From Campylobacteraceae bacterium (GTDB lineage Bacteria; Campylobacterota; Campylobacteria; Campylobacterales; Sulfurovaceae): a stretch of DNA of 5,780 nt. The translations under genes and the position numbers were made by a program. This document shows, piece by piece, positions 1-5,780 of this stretch. The DNA is taken from contig JALUKJ010000018.1 of assembly GCA_027056615.1 (NCBI GenBank), positions 1 to 5,780 on the forward strand. Reading direction: 5' to 3'. Within the stretch, counting starts at the first letter, position 1, and every line of letters starts with the position of its first letter. The notes beneath the pieces are model-generated. The model did not search any database and had not been told where the DNA came from. It worked only from the letters and a program-made list of their open reading frames with translations.

Positions 1-134
1 CCTCATCCCGACATCAATTTGCATACATAAAATGTTCAATAAAACGAAAAATGTTTGTATGCCAAATATCCATTGAACGATGATATATTTTTTTCAATTT
101 TAATTTTTGTCGGGATGAGGGCAACCCGACCTAC
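1..134. repeat. Pair of convergent REP palindromes (BIME-like element)
   Basis: The 13-base sequence CCTCATCCCGACA at 1-13 is repeated exactly as its reverse complement at 108-120, so the segment is bounded by perfect inverted repeats. The right copy continues into a full palindrome (109-134). The left copy starts mid-palindrome because the window begins there. Between them lies a second stem-loop: GCATACA at 21-27 pairs with TGTATGC at 56-62, and the stem extends outward to 17-20/64-67 with one bulged base. Two opposed REP units around a short spacer match the BIME arrangement known for REP elements. Such elements are non-autonomous and are thought to be moved by REP-associated tyrosine transposases; none is encoded here. 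A MITE with terminal inverted repeats is an alternative reading. Confidence 0.6.
109..134 (-). repeat. Complete REP unit: GTAG foot plus hairpin
   Basis: Read on the minus strand, a GTAG tetranucleotide (complement of CTAC at 131-134) is followed directly by a hairpin with stem GTCGGG/CCCGAC (125-130 with 109-114) and a ten-base loop. A GTAG or similar tetranucleotide at the 5' foot of an imperfect hairpin is the described hallmark of REP sequences recognised by RAYT transposases. The unit lies 64 bp past the stop codon of the DUF1501 gene and would be transcribed with it, so it could protect the 3' end of that mRNA. On the plus strand the same hairpin is followed seven bases later by TTTTTT (138-143) and could weakly terminate rightward transcription. 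On the minus strand it is followed by A-rich sequence, so it is not an intrinsic terminator for the operon. Confidence 0.6.
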
Positions 135-197
135 GCGTTTTTTAAGCAATTTAAGTCCAAAAGAGTTCTAATTAAAAAGAATCCAAAGATTAAAAAG

Positions 198-1538
198 TTA
201 CTTAAATAATCCAGCGTCAATAGCTCCATAACCACCAGTTAATAGTTCTGGGTTTGTTACACCATACATTTTATATATAGTTGCAGCTACAGAGTATGGT
301 TCAAACCAATATGAACTCTCTGTTGGTCTAAGATATAGACGGTGATTTGCCTCTGTTGGTTTAATCTCTGTCTCACCAATAACTCCAACATGGTTAAAGT
401 ATCGTTTTCCACCAAAAATATATACATTTTGGTTATTACCATGGTCCCAACCCTCTGAATCGTTTAGGTTAACATTTCGTCCAAACTCTGCAAAAACAAT
501 AATATTAATATTGTCTTTACTCTCTGCACTCATGTGAGCTAATGCAACTTCTATAGACTCCATTAAATTACGCATTCTATCTGAATAACTACTCATAGCA
601 TTAGAGTGGTCATCCCAACCACCTAAACCTCCACTACCTAAAGAGACTACTTTTGTATCAGGATTTCCTATCAATACATTGACAGCAGCTTTTAATTTTT
701 TTCCAAAGGTATTATCAGGATATGTTATTCCTTCAGGAGTAGTTCTCTCTCTTTGCTGTTGCATAAAATTATCTAATTCTATTCTTTTATCAAAAGCATC
801 TTGAATATTTTGATTACTATTAATACTCTTTGCAAGAGCATCAAACTCTGCTGATATGGCTGTGTTTTTTGGTCTTGGATTACTACTCCACTCATCACTT
901 GTATAGAGTTGACCATCAAGAGACCTACTAAATGGGTTACTTAGATTTTCATTCATTGCTGCAGGTCGTAGAAATTTTTCAATATTTAGAGGTCCTGTTG
1001 CAAAGAAATTTGATTCTCCCTCCATTGTTATAAATGGAAGAGTTGTATCATTATCTATAACACTATTATTGACTAAAACCTTACCTAGAGTGGAGAATAT
1101 TCCTGCTCCATAATCAGGGCTATCTATATTCATTAATCCACGTTGGTTTTCAGCAGTACATATTCCATGAGAGCGTGTTGTATTATCTTTACGATAACAA
1201 GTTCTAAATATATTCATATCACCATTAGTAAGCATTCTCTCCATTGCCTCACCACCAGCTTGTTGCCAAAAATTATTGCTTGTAGGGGTTATATAACGTT
1301 CATTATATTTATTTTGACTCTTTTTTTGAATTTCATCAAAATTGGTCAGGTTTCCACCTAATTCTGATGCACCCCCATAAAGATATATCATTATGGTTTG
1401 TGCTTCATTGTTAAGATATTTATTACTATCAAAATTTACTTTACTTAAATCTATGGTTGTAGCAGCCGAAGTCAATGTTGGAAACAATGCACTCATTGCT
1501 ACTAAACTCATTCCTTTTAAAAATACTCTTCGGTTCAT
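198..1538 (-). CDS. DUF1501 family protein, Tat-exported
   Basis: This 446-residue protein is a predicted periplasmic member of the DUF1501 family, related in fold to alkaline phosphatases and sulfatases. No reaction is established. The N-terminus carries a twin-arginine signal: N-R-R-V-F-L-K at residues 2-8, a hydrophobic stretch to about residue 20, and a likely cleavage site near Ala25-Ala26. This supports the ATG at 1538, because later Met codons would lose the signal. Family hallmarks appear in order: the first-strand YLYGGAS (52-58), RSHGICTAENQRG (122-134), GGWDDH (306-311), EFGR (351-354), WDHG (364-367) and a C-terminal SVAATIYKMYGV segment (416-427). The Asp/His residues in GGWDDH and WDHG are candidate metal ligands, and none of the motifs looks broken. 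Length is normal for the family. It is the downstream gene of an operon with the DUF1800 protein, with a 3-nt gap and an SD site inside that gene. Tat export suggests folding, perhaps with a metal, before secretion. Confidence 0.9.
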   Translation of the reverse strand: MNRRVFLKGMSLVAMSALFPTLTSAATTIDLSKVNFDSNKYLNNEAQTIMIYLYGGASELGGNLTNFDEIQKKSQNKYNERYITPTSNNFWQQAGGEAMERMLTNGDMNIFRTCYRKDNTTRSHGICTAENQRGLMNIDSPDYGAGIFSTLGKVLVNNSVIDNDTTLPFITMEGESNFFATGPLNIEKFLRPAAMNENLSNPFSRSLDGQLYTSDEWSSNPRPKNTAISAEFDALAKSINSNQNIQDAFDKRIELDNFMQQQRERTTPEGITYPDNTFGKKLKAAVNVLIGNPDTKVVSLGSGGLGGWDDHSNAMSSYSDRMRNLMESIEVALAHMSAESKDNINIIVFAEFGRNVNLNDSEGWDHGNNQNVYIFGGKRYFNHVGVIGETEIKPTEANHRLYLRPTESSYWFEPYSVAATIYKMYGVTNPELLTGGYGAIDAGLFK

Positions 1539-1541
1539 CTT

Positions 1542-3848
1542 TTACTCCTCAACTCTTTTAAATGTATATACTTCACTCAATCTTGATATATACTCCATAA
1601 CAACAATCGTTGCATCTCTTCTATCATTATAAATAGTCATATTATCATAACCTTTTGAGTTACAATAGTCTATAATAGTTGTCTGCTCTTCTGTAGTTGG
1701 CAAACGAGAGATAGTGGCTAAAAAGAGATAATTTACAAAACCTTCTAATGTATCGGTATTAGGATTAGAACGGTCAATAAATGCTTGTCCCCATCCTGAA
1801 TCCCAATCATTTAAAGTATCCCCTTTATAATCAACCATAAGTCTATCACGAACAAAATCATAATAGTATGCAAAAGAGAGTGTGTCTGTAGGAACTTTTG
1901 TATCTCGTCCTAGCTTATATCTCATAGCACTTTGATGCATATTGTCCGTAGCTCCTCTCATATACTCAAAGTAGTTTTTAGAATCATAAAAGCTCATATT
2001 TTTTGCCATATGAAATACTGTCTCTTCTAAACTTTTAACTCGATTTGAGTTATATAAAAATTCTTTGGAGAAGACAATTTGAAGAAATATATCTTGAAAC
2101 TGTTCAGGTTTACTACTCTTAATTAAATTGACAATTTCACTCTTTTTACTTTCTGAATAGTTAGGAAAATAGACATTTACAATTCTACGTATAACTCCTT
2201 GTAGGAAAGCATCACTCTTTACTAGTTCACGATAAAAATCAAAACCTGTAGTAACTGTAGTTCCAAATAAATTTTGTGGAACAGAGTTTTGGTTAAGTCC
2301 AATTATTAACTCTCCATCTTTTCTTTCAAGCTTCCAGTTCTTTAGAGCAATAGCAGCTTTTGGAACATCTGAATCATTAAAATCAAAGAGGAAAATTTCC
2401 ATCATCTCTCGTCCATTATCCTCTGGACTTCTAAAACGTTTCCAGTTATCATTGCTTGTCATGTGTAGATAGCTAATTAACCCCATACTATATTCATCAT
2501 CCATATAAAATACAAGATTATTGTAGACATTGCTAGTCTCAGAGAGATGAACGGTACTAAGCTCATAAGCAGGAGAGAACATAATAGTCTGTGTTAACTG
2601 ATATGCTACCCATCGGTTAATATACTCTTTTCCAAGACCCAAATGAAACAGACGAGCCATACTTTGCTCCATATATACTTCCCAATAGGAGTAGTCTTTA
2701 GAGTTAACAATTTTTTCTGTCTCTACTAAATCACTATTTGTAGTAGATATTTGTTTTTGTAGATTAGAGATAAATTTACCACTATCTATCATTTCATCTA
2801 ACTCTTTCTTTGGTACACCATAAAAGAGTAGAGAGAGTAACTTATTGGCAACCAATCTTTGGTTTTCTAAACTTAAAGCATAAAAATCAGCATCAGTAAT
2901 AGATGTTAATTGATAATCTTCAAACTTTAAAGGAGTAGCAAAAACTCTAAGACCTTGATAGTTAGAGTCTCTATCTTTAATATTATCAGTAGAATTACCA
3001 TTTGAACTATTTGTTTCATTTGAATTATCTGTTGCAAGTTCAACCATAGTAATAGGAGAGTCCATAGAGACCTCTACTTCTTTAGAAACACCAATTAACT
3101 CACCATTACTATTATAAACAGCAATAACAATATTGTGACCTCTATAACTATCTTGTATATTCATTGTAGGAATAGTTGTATTGCCATCTAATGTTACTGC
3201 TACGCCTGTATGGTTAGCTTGGTCATCGGCATTTTGACGATAATCTACATAGATTTTTATATTTTTACCATCATAAGTCTCTTCTACAGTATTACCACTA
3301 TTATTAATAGCCTGATATTCAAAACCTGCTGGAATAACTAATGCTCTTTTAGATGTAAACTCAACACCTTTATCTCCTTTAACCCAATACCCATATCCAT
3401 TAAATAGACCCTCTAAGTTAGAATATTTTGCTAAATCTCCTGTATATATAGTTGTACCCTCTTGACTCTGTATCTCTGAAATACCTGTTAAAGTTATCTC
3501 AGAGCGAGATATATTTTCACATGATGCCATAAGGTTCCAACCATCTCTTTGTAGTGGTTTTTTAAGTCCTATAACACGATGAGCAGAAACAAAGTTAGTT
3601 CCAGCTGAGCCTTTAACCCAATATCCATACCCAGCATCTAGCTTATCTAAGTTACTATATTGAGCATTATTACCTGTATAAATACTCTTCCCATTTTGTG
3701 CCTGAATCTCCTCTATACCCGTCATATCAATATCTGTTTTATTAATATCTTGACATACCGATATAAGATTCCAACCTGTACGTTTTAGTTCAGTTGCCTG
3801 AGTCAATAGTGTCAACGCTATTAGCAACAGTAATAATTTTCCTCTCAT
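1542..3848 (-). CDS. DUF1800-type exported protein with two N-terminal GWN domains
   Basis: This 768-residue protein is a predicted envelope or secreted protein of unknown activity. Residues 1-18 form a Sec signal peptide (Arg/Lys, then a leucine run, likely cut near TQA-TE). Two homologous modules follow (25-80 and 103-158), each running from GWNL with a Cys seven residues on to IYTG, YSNL and GYGYWVKG. Residues 190-262 look like a beta-rich Ig-like domain, and 272-295 is an Asn/Ser/Asp-rich linker. The rest matches DUF1800 in order: INRWVAYQLTQTIMFS (410-425) for the 'LRQRVAFALSQ' helix, EYSMGLISYL (452-461), SPEDNGREMMEIF (474-486) for the 'NENYARELMELFT' signature, then DVPKAAIALKNW (494-505). 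A later FQDIFLQIVFSKEFL (584-598) also fits the family. The signature is divergent: Asp-Asn-Gly replaces Glu-Asn-Tyr/Leu-Ala. The start is supported by AGGAGA at 3854-3859, five bases before the ATG. It is the first gene of an operon with DUF1501, its usual partner. Confidence 0.8.
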   Translation of the reverse strand: MRGKLLLLLIALTLLTQATELKRTGWNLISVCQDINKTDIDMTGIEEIQAQNGKSIYTGNNAQYSNLDKLDAGYGYWVKGSAGTNFVSAHRVIGLKKPLQRDGWNLMASCENISRSEITLTGISEIQSQEGTTIYTGDLAKYSNLEGLFNGYGYWVKGDKGVEFTSKRALVIPAGFEYQAINNSGNTVEETYDGKNIKIYVDYRQNADDQANHTGVAVTLDGNTTIPTMNIQDSYRGHNIVIAVYNSNGELIGVSKEVEVSMDSPITMVELATDNSNETNSSNGNSTDNIKDRDSNYQGLRVFATPLKFEDYQLTSITDADFYALSLENQRLVANKLLSLLFYGVPKKELDEMIDSGKFISNLQKQISTTNSDLVETEKIVNSKDYSYWEVYMEQSMARLFHLGLGKEYINRWVAYQLTQTIMFSPAYELSTVHLSETSNVYNNLVFYMDDEYSMGLISYLHMTSNDNWKRFRSPEDNGREMMEIFLFDFNDSDVPKAAIALKNWKLERKDGELIIGLNQNSVPQNLFGTTVTTGFDFYRELVKSDAFLQGVIRRIVNVYFPNYSESKKSEIVNLIKSSKPEQFQDIFLQIVFSKEFLYNSNRVKSLEETVFHMAKNMSFYDSKNYFEYMRGATDNMHQSAMRYKLGRDTKVPTDTLSFAYYYDFVRDRLMVDYKGDTLNDWDSGWGQAFIDRSNPNTDTLEGFVNYLFLATISRLPTTEEQTTIIDYCNSKGYDNMTIYNDRRDATIVVMEYISRLSEVYTFKRVEE
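1545..1550 (-). promoter_or_regulatory. Shine-Dalgarno of the DUF1501 gene inside the upstream gene
   Basis: GAGGAG on the minus strand forms the last two sense codons (Glu-Glu) of the DUF1800 gene. It sits six bases before the DUF1501 ATG at 1538, with the upstream TAA in between. The arrangement implies translational coupling: ribosomes finishing the first gene would be delivered to the second start, giving linked production of the two proteins. Confidence 0.8.
3375..3776 (-). repeat. Tandem duplication encoding two GWN domains
   Basis: Two copies of a 56-residue domain are encoded at 3609-3776 (residues 25-80) and 3375-3542 (residues 103-158), offset by 78 residues. By hand alignment about 33 of 56 positions are identical without gaps. 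Shared landmarks are GWNL, one Cys (32 and 110), TGI-E-IQ, IYTG, YSNL and GYGYWVKG. The linkers also resemble each other (KRTGW and QRDGW before the copies). The similarity at protein level with clearly diverged residues indicates an old duplication. From memory, such modules recur in exported Campylobacterota proteins; their ligand is unknown to me. Confidence 0.85.
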
Positions 3849-4013
3849 TTGCTTCTCCTATTATTTCTATAAATTACAATTTTTAATAAAACTTAATATT
3901 TTCTAATACAGTTAAATTAAAGTAAAATATATATCTTTATATTAGCATAATTTTTATAATTAATAGGTAAAATAAAAGTAATTAGAATAATATGATTTCA
4001 AATATACTTAAAA

Positions 4014-4043
4014 TTTACATTTAATAATAAAAATTAGTATAAT
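4014..4043 (+). promoter_or_regulatory. Sigma-70-like promoter candidate for the lipoprotein gene
   Basis: TTTACA at 4014-4019 (five of six matches to the -35 consensus) and a perfect TATAAT at 4038-4043 are separated by 18 bases. Transcription would begin near 4050, giving a leader of about 64 bases. The region is so AT-rich that chance matches to TATAAT are common; the paired -35 with good spacing raises this one above background. Confidence 0.45.
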
Positions 4044-4071
4044 ATTAAAAAATATAATTTTAATTTATATA

Positions 4072-4080
4072 TGATATACT
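4072..4080 (+). promoter_or_regulatory. Extended -10 promoter candidate nearer the start codon
   Basis: TGATATACT fits the extended -10 pattern TGn-TATAAT with one mismatch and is preceded by T/A-rich sequence without a -35. This resembles housekeeping promoters in Campylobacter relatives, which often lack a recognisable -35. The start would fall near 4087, leaving a leader of about 27 bases that includes the AAGGAAG ribosome site at 4103-4109. It may act instead of, or together with, the candidate upstream. Confidence 0.35.
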
Positions 4081-4113
4081 TTCAAATCTATTACAAAAAA
4101 TTAAGGAAGTTAC

Positions 4114-5583
4114 ATGTCTATCAAAGCAAATTTTATTTTATCAGTGGTTACGGCTACTTTTCTAGCAACAGGTTGTACAACAACAAATACAAATGCCACA
4201 AGAGTTAATTCAACAAAAGCTATTTCAAAGGTTGAAGTACATCATACAACAGCTTCTACAGTTGTTCAAAAATCAAGTGATGGTTCATTTTCATTACCTA
4301 ATGCAAAATCTGGTACATGTTATGGAAAAGTTATTATTCCAGAGCAATATAAAACAGTAACTGAAAAAGTTTTAGCTACACCAGCTCATACAAAATTAAC
4401 AATTATCCCTGCTAGTTATAAGAGTGAGACTAAAAAAATTGTAGATGTACCTGCATCTACAAAAATTATAACTGTACCAGCTTCCTATAAAACAGAAAGT
4501 CATAAAGTAGTTGTATCTCCTGCTTATACTGAGTGGAAAACTGGATTATATCCAGAAGCACGAATTGCTTCTTCAGCTGTTTTAGATTCAGCAAAAGCTG
4601 GTGGAGTAAATCTAGAAGCTACAAAAGCTGGAAGTTGTTATTATGAATTTTATGCTCCACCAGCTTTTAAAACAACAACAGAAAAAGTTTTATCTACACC
4701 TGCTACTAAAAGAATTGTTGCTAAACCAGCAGCCTTTAAGACAGGTACTAAAAAAATTCTAGTTACACCTGCTTCAACTAAGCTTGTAACTGTTCCAGCA
4801 GAATATAAAACAGTAACAGAAAGAGTTTTAGTTGCTCCAGCTTCAAAAGTTTGGAAAGAGACAAAATGTAAAGATAAAGATTGTGCAGTTGAAGAGATGA
4901 TGTGTTTAGTTGATATTCCTGCTGTTTATAAAACAGTTACCAAACAAGTTCTAGTAAAACCTGAAACTACAAAAAGTATTACTATTCCAGCTGTCTATAA
5001 AACAGTACAAACAACTGAATTAGCACAAGATGCTTCTACCAAATCTATAGAAATTCCAGCAACTTACAAAACTTTAGAAAAAACTACTAAAGTATCTGAT
5101 GCTAAATATATATGGTCAGACTCTATGATGGAAAAACCAGGTATGTCTAGAACATCTTCTGTAATTTGTAAAGTAGCCATCCCAGAGGTGACTAAAGTTG
5201 TAACAAAACAAGTTATAGCTACTCCAGCTACTTCTAAGACAATTACTATTCCAGCTACTTACAAAACTGTAAATGTAACTAAAGTAGTTAGCCCTGAAAG
5301 AACAAAAAAGACTGTTATCCCAGCTACTTATAAAAATATAACTAAACAAGTTAAAGTTTCTGACCAATTAGTTAAATGGATGCCTGTACTTTGTAAATCA
5401 TCAATGACAATTGATACTATTTCTAAAATACAAAGAGCATTAACCAAAGCTGGATTTAAAACACCAGTAACAGGTTCTCTTGATGAGGCTACTAAAGCAT
5501 CAGTTAAAGCTTACCAAACTAAAAAAGGTCTAACTGTATCTGGACTCTCAATAGATACTCTTAAAGATTTAGGTGTTCTTTAA
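4114..5583 (+). CDS. Repeat lipoprotein with C-terminal peptidoglycan-binding domain
   Basis: This 489-residue predicted lipoprotein probably tethers a membrane to the cell wall. The start has AAGGAAG at 4103-4109, four bases upstream of the ATG. Residues 1-20 are a lipoprotein signal with lipobox LATG-Cys21. After a Thr/Ser/Asn-rich spacer (22-65) come four modules, each with three 23-residue repeats of the form IPAxYKTVTKxVLVxPASTKxIT. The conserved prolines lie at 76/99/122, 182/205/228, 269/292/315 and 357/380/403. Each module has a Cys 5 or 7 residues before the first proline (69, 175, 264, 352) and a Trp exactly 19 after the last (141, 247, 334, 422). Additional Cys are 252, 257 and 427. 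Residues about 431-489 resemble a PG_binding_1 domain (IDTISKIQRALTKAGF, then TGSLDEATKASVKAYQ and GL..SG). No catalytic domain is present. It is transcribed divergently from the DUF1800-DUF1501 operon and followed by a hairpin. The fold of the repeats is unknown; alternating residues suggest beta-strands. Confidence 0.85.
   Translation: MSIKANFILSVVTATFLATGCTTTNTNATRVNSTKAISKVEVHHTTASTVVQKSSDGSFSLPNAKSGTCYGKVIIPEQYKTVTEKVLATPAHTKLTIIPASYKSETKKIVDVPASTKIITVPASYKTESHKVVVSPAYTEWKTGLYPEARIASSAVLDSAKAGGVNLEATKAGSCYYEFYAPPAFKTTTEKVLSTPATKRIVAKPAAFKTGTKKILVTPASTKLVTVPAEYKTVTERVLVAPASKVWKETKCKDKDCAVEEMMCLVDIPAVYKTVTKQVLVKPETTKSITIPAVYKTVQTTELAQDASTKSIEIPATYKTLEKTTKVSDAKYIWSDSMMEKPGMSRTSSVICKVAIPEVTKVVTKQVIATPATSKTITIPATYKTVNVTKVVSPERTKKTVIPATYKNITKQVKVSDQLVKWMPVLCKSSMTIDTISKIQRALTKAGFKTPVTGSLDEATKASVKAYQTKKGLTVSGLSIDTLKDLGVL
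4318..5379 (+). repeat. Four modules of three 69-bp coding repeats
   Basis: This is the stretch encoding residues 69-422 of the lipoprotein. Within each module the repeat is exactly 23 codons, and no unit has gained or lost a residue. Modules span residues 69-141, 175-247, 264-334 and 352-422. The spacers between modules are 33, 16 and 17 residues. Units share the core P-A-x-Y/F-K-T, then V-T-K-x-V and P-A-S-T-K. The DNA copies have diverged at many synonymous and non-synonymous sites, so the array looks old and selected for length rather than freshly amplified. Confidence 0.85.
5404..5580 (+). other. Peptidoglycan-binding (PG_binding_1-like) domain region
   Basis: Residues 431-489 of the lipoprotein form a compact helical unit with the family pattern: I..IQRAL...GF, then a TGSLDEAT turn, KASVKAYQ helix, GL.VSG turn and a terminal DTLKDLG. 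These domains bind cell-wall stems or glycan non-catalytically in hydrolases and anchoring proteins. Here it is at the extreme C-terminus, opposite to the lipidated Cys, so the repeat rod would sit between the membrane and the wall. Confidence 0.75.
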
Positions 5584-5592
5584 CATCTAATC

Positions 5593-5619
5593 TAACAACA
5601 ACTTTTTTAGTTGTTGTTA
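5593..5619 (+). terminator. Hairpin after the lipoprotein gene, possible terminator
   Basis: A perfect 11-bp stem TAACAACAACT (5593-5603) / AGTTGTTGTTA (5609-5619) closes a TTTTT loop, ten bases past the TAA stop. The stem is AT-rich and the sequence after it (CCTCTACTCT) has no T-run on either strand. It could be a weak intrinsic terminator or an mRNA 3'-end stabiliser, not a textbook terminator. Confidence 0.45.
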
Positions 5620-5696
5620 ACCTCTACTCTCTCTAACTACTCCAAAATCATTATTTTCATAAATATAAATAGCATGTTTCATAAGTAGTTTACACT

Positions 5697-5756
5697 TTGG
5701 AACCGATGGCTTTAGCCTCGCTTATTATTTTTCGGGACTAAAGTCCAATGCCAATG
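5697..5756. repeat. Probable dispersed palindromic repeat
   Basis: Two small palindromes stand out as GC-rich islands in AT-rich spacer: GGCTTTAGCC (5708-5717; stem GGCT/AGCC) and GGACTAAAGTCC (5735-5746; stem GGACT/AGTCC). They are 17 bases apart and their cores, CTTTAG and CTAAAG, are reverse complements. Flanking TTGGAACCGAT and CAATGCCAATG are also unlike the surroundings. This pattern suggests a REP or MITE-like unit, or the subterminal hairpins of an IS200/IS605-type end; the window ends before this can be decided. No GTAG lies directly at either stem, so it differs from the left-hand REP. Confidence 0.4.
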
Positions 5757-5780
5757 AATTAACGAATTAATGTTTGGAAT

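Larger units (their letters stand above)
3849..4113. other. Divergent AT-rich intergenic region
   Basis: This 265-bp spacer separates the minus-strand DUF1800-DUF1501 operon from the plus-strand lipoprotein gene and must carry the start signals for both. It consists almost wholly of A and T. Plus-strand promoter candidates are listed separately. For the minus strand the best I see is TGCTAATAT (complement of 3939-3947), which resembles an extended -10 with four of six matches and no convincing -35, so I do not call it. No clear operator palindrome or riboswitch was recognised. Confidence 0.7.

Noticed and set aside
109..130. Intrinsic terminator for the DUF1800-DUF1501 operon
   Set aside because: On the minus strand the hairpin is followed by A-rich, not T-rich, sequence. 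Only the plus-strand direction has a nearby T6 run, and no plus-strand gene is seen upstream in the window.
1..134. CRISPR array or tRNA gene suggested by the repeated palindromic ends
   Set aside because: There are only two copies, in opposite orientation, with no regular spacers and no cloverleaf features. A REP pair explains it better.
1143..1361. 72-codon plus-strand open frame inside the DUF1501 gene
   Set aside because: It lies antisense to conserved family motifs and has no domain or ribosome-binding site.
1393..1632. 79-codon plus-strand open frame across the DUF1501/DUF1800 junction
   Set aside because: It is antisense to the Tat signal sequence and the operon junction; the hydrophobic stretches are reverse images of the signal peptide codons.
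5116..5367. 83-codon minus-strand open frame opposite the lipoprotein repeats
   Set aside because: It is antisense to a well-supported gene and its Ser/Tyr/Asn-rich sequence mirrors the repeats on the other strand. No ribosome site or recognisable domain.
4114..5583. Cell-wall hydrolase on the basis of the peptidoglycan-binding domain
   Set aside because: The remaining protein is made of repeats and a lipoprotein signal, with no amidase, lysozyme, NlpC/P60 or L,D-transpeptidase motif visible, so binding or anchoring is the supportable call.
5617..5682. A 21-codon minus-strand reading frame (ATG at 5682, TAA at 5617-5619), peptide beginning MKHAIYIYENNDFG
   Set aside because: It has no Shine-Dalgarno, overlaps the hairpin after the lipoprotein gene, and is open upstream of the ATG only for a few codons before a stop. 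It could be a remnant of a gene end, but nothing beyond composition supports it.

Overview
This window is AT-rich bacterial chromosome. The low GC content, TTA/ATA/AAA-biased codon use and tandem 'GWNL...GYGYWVKG' domains suggest a member of the Campylobacterota (Sulfurimonas/Sulfurovum/Arcobacter-like). That placement is inferred from recalled family distribution, not from a search.

Layout: (1) Positions 1-134 hold two convergent copies of a REP-type palindrome, one cut by the window edge. They flank about 95 bp that contains a further stem-loop. No gene is visible in 1-197. (2) Positions 198-3848 are a two-gene minus-strand operon. The first gene (1542-3848) encodes a 768-residue Sec-exported DUF1800-type protein with two N-terminal GWN domains. 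The second (198-1538) encodes a 446-residue DUF1501 protein with a twin-arginine signal. The genes are 3 nt apart, and the second gene's Shine-Dalgarno lies in the last codons of the first. (3) Positions 3849-4113 are a very AT-rich divergent intergenic region. It holds good sigma-70-like promoter candidates for the plus strand and no clear one for the minus strand. (4) Positions 4114-5583 encode a 489-residue lipoprotein on the plus strand. It has twelve 23-residue repeats arranged as four three-repeat modules, then a C-terminal peptidoglycan-binding domain. A perfect 11-bp hairpin follows the stop codon. (5) Positions 5620-5780 hold two short palindromes that look like another dispersed repeat. 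No convincing gene is seen there.

All three proteins are predicted to leave the cytoplasm by different routes: Tat for DUF1501, Sec for DUF1800, and the lipoprotein pathway for the repeat protein. DUF1501 and DUF1800 genes are commonly paired in bacteria, but their biochemical function is not established. The DUF1501 protein keeps the Asp/His motifs of the alkaline-phosphatase/sulfatase-like superfamily. The divergent lipoprotein may simply be a neighbour; joint function in the envelope is a hypothesis. The most distinctive item is the strictly periodic architecture of the lipoprotein. Next is the fusion of GWN domains to a divergent DUF1800 core.
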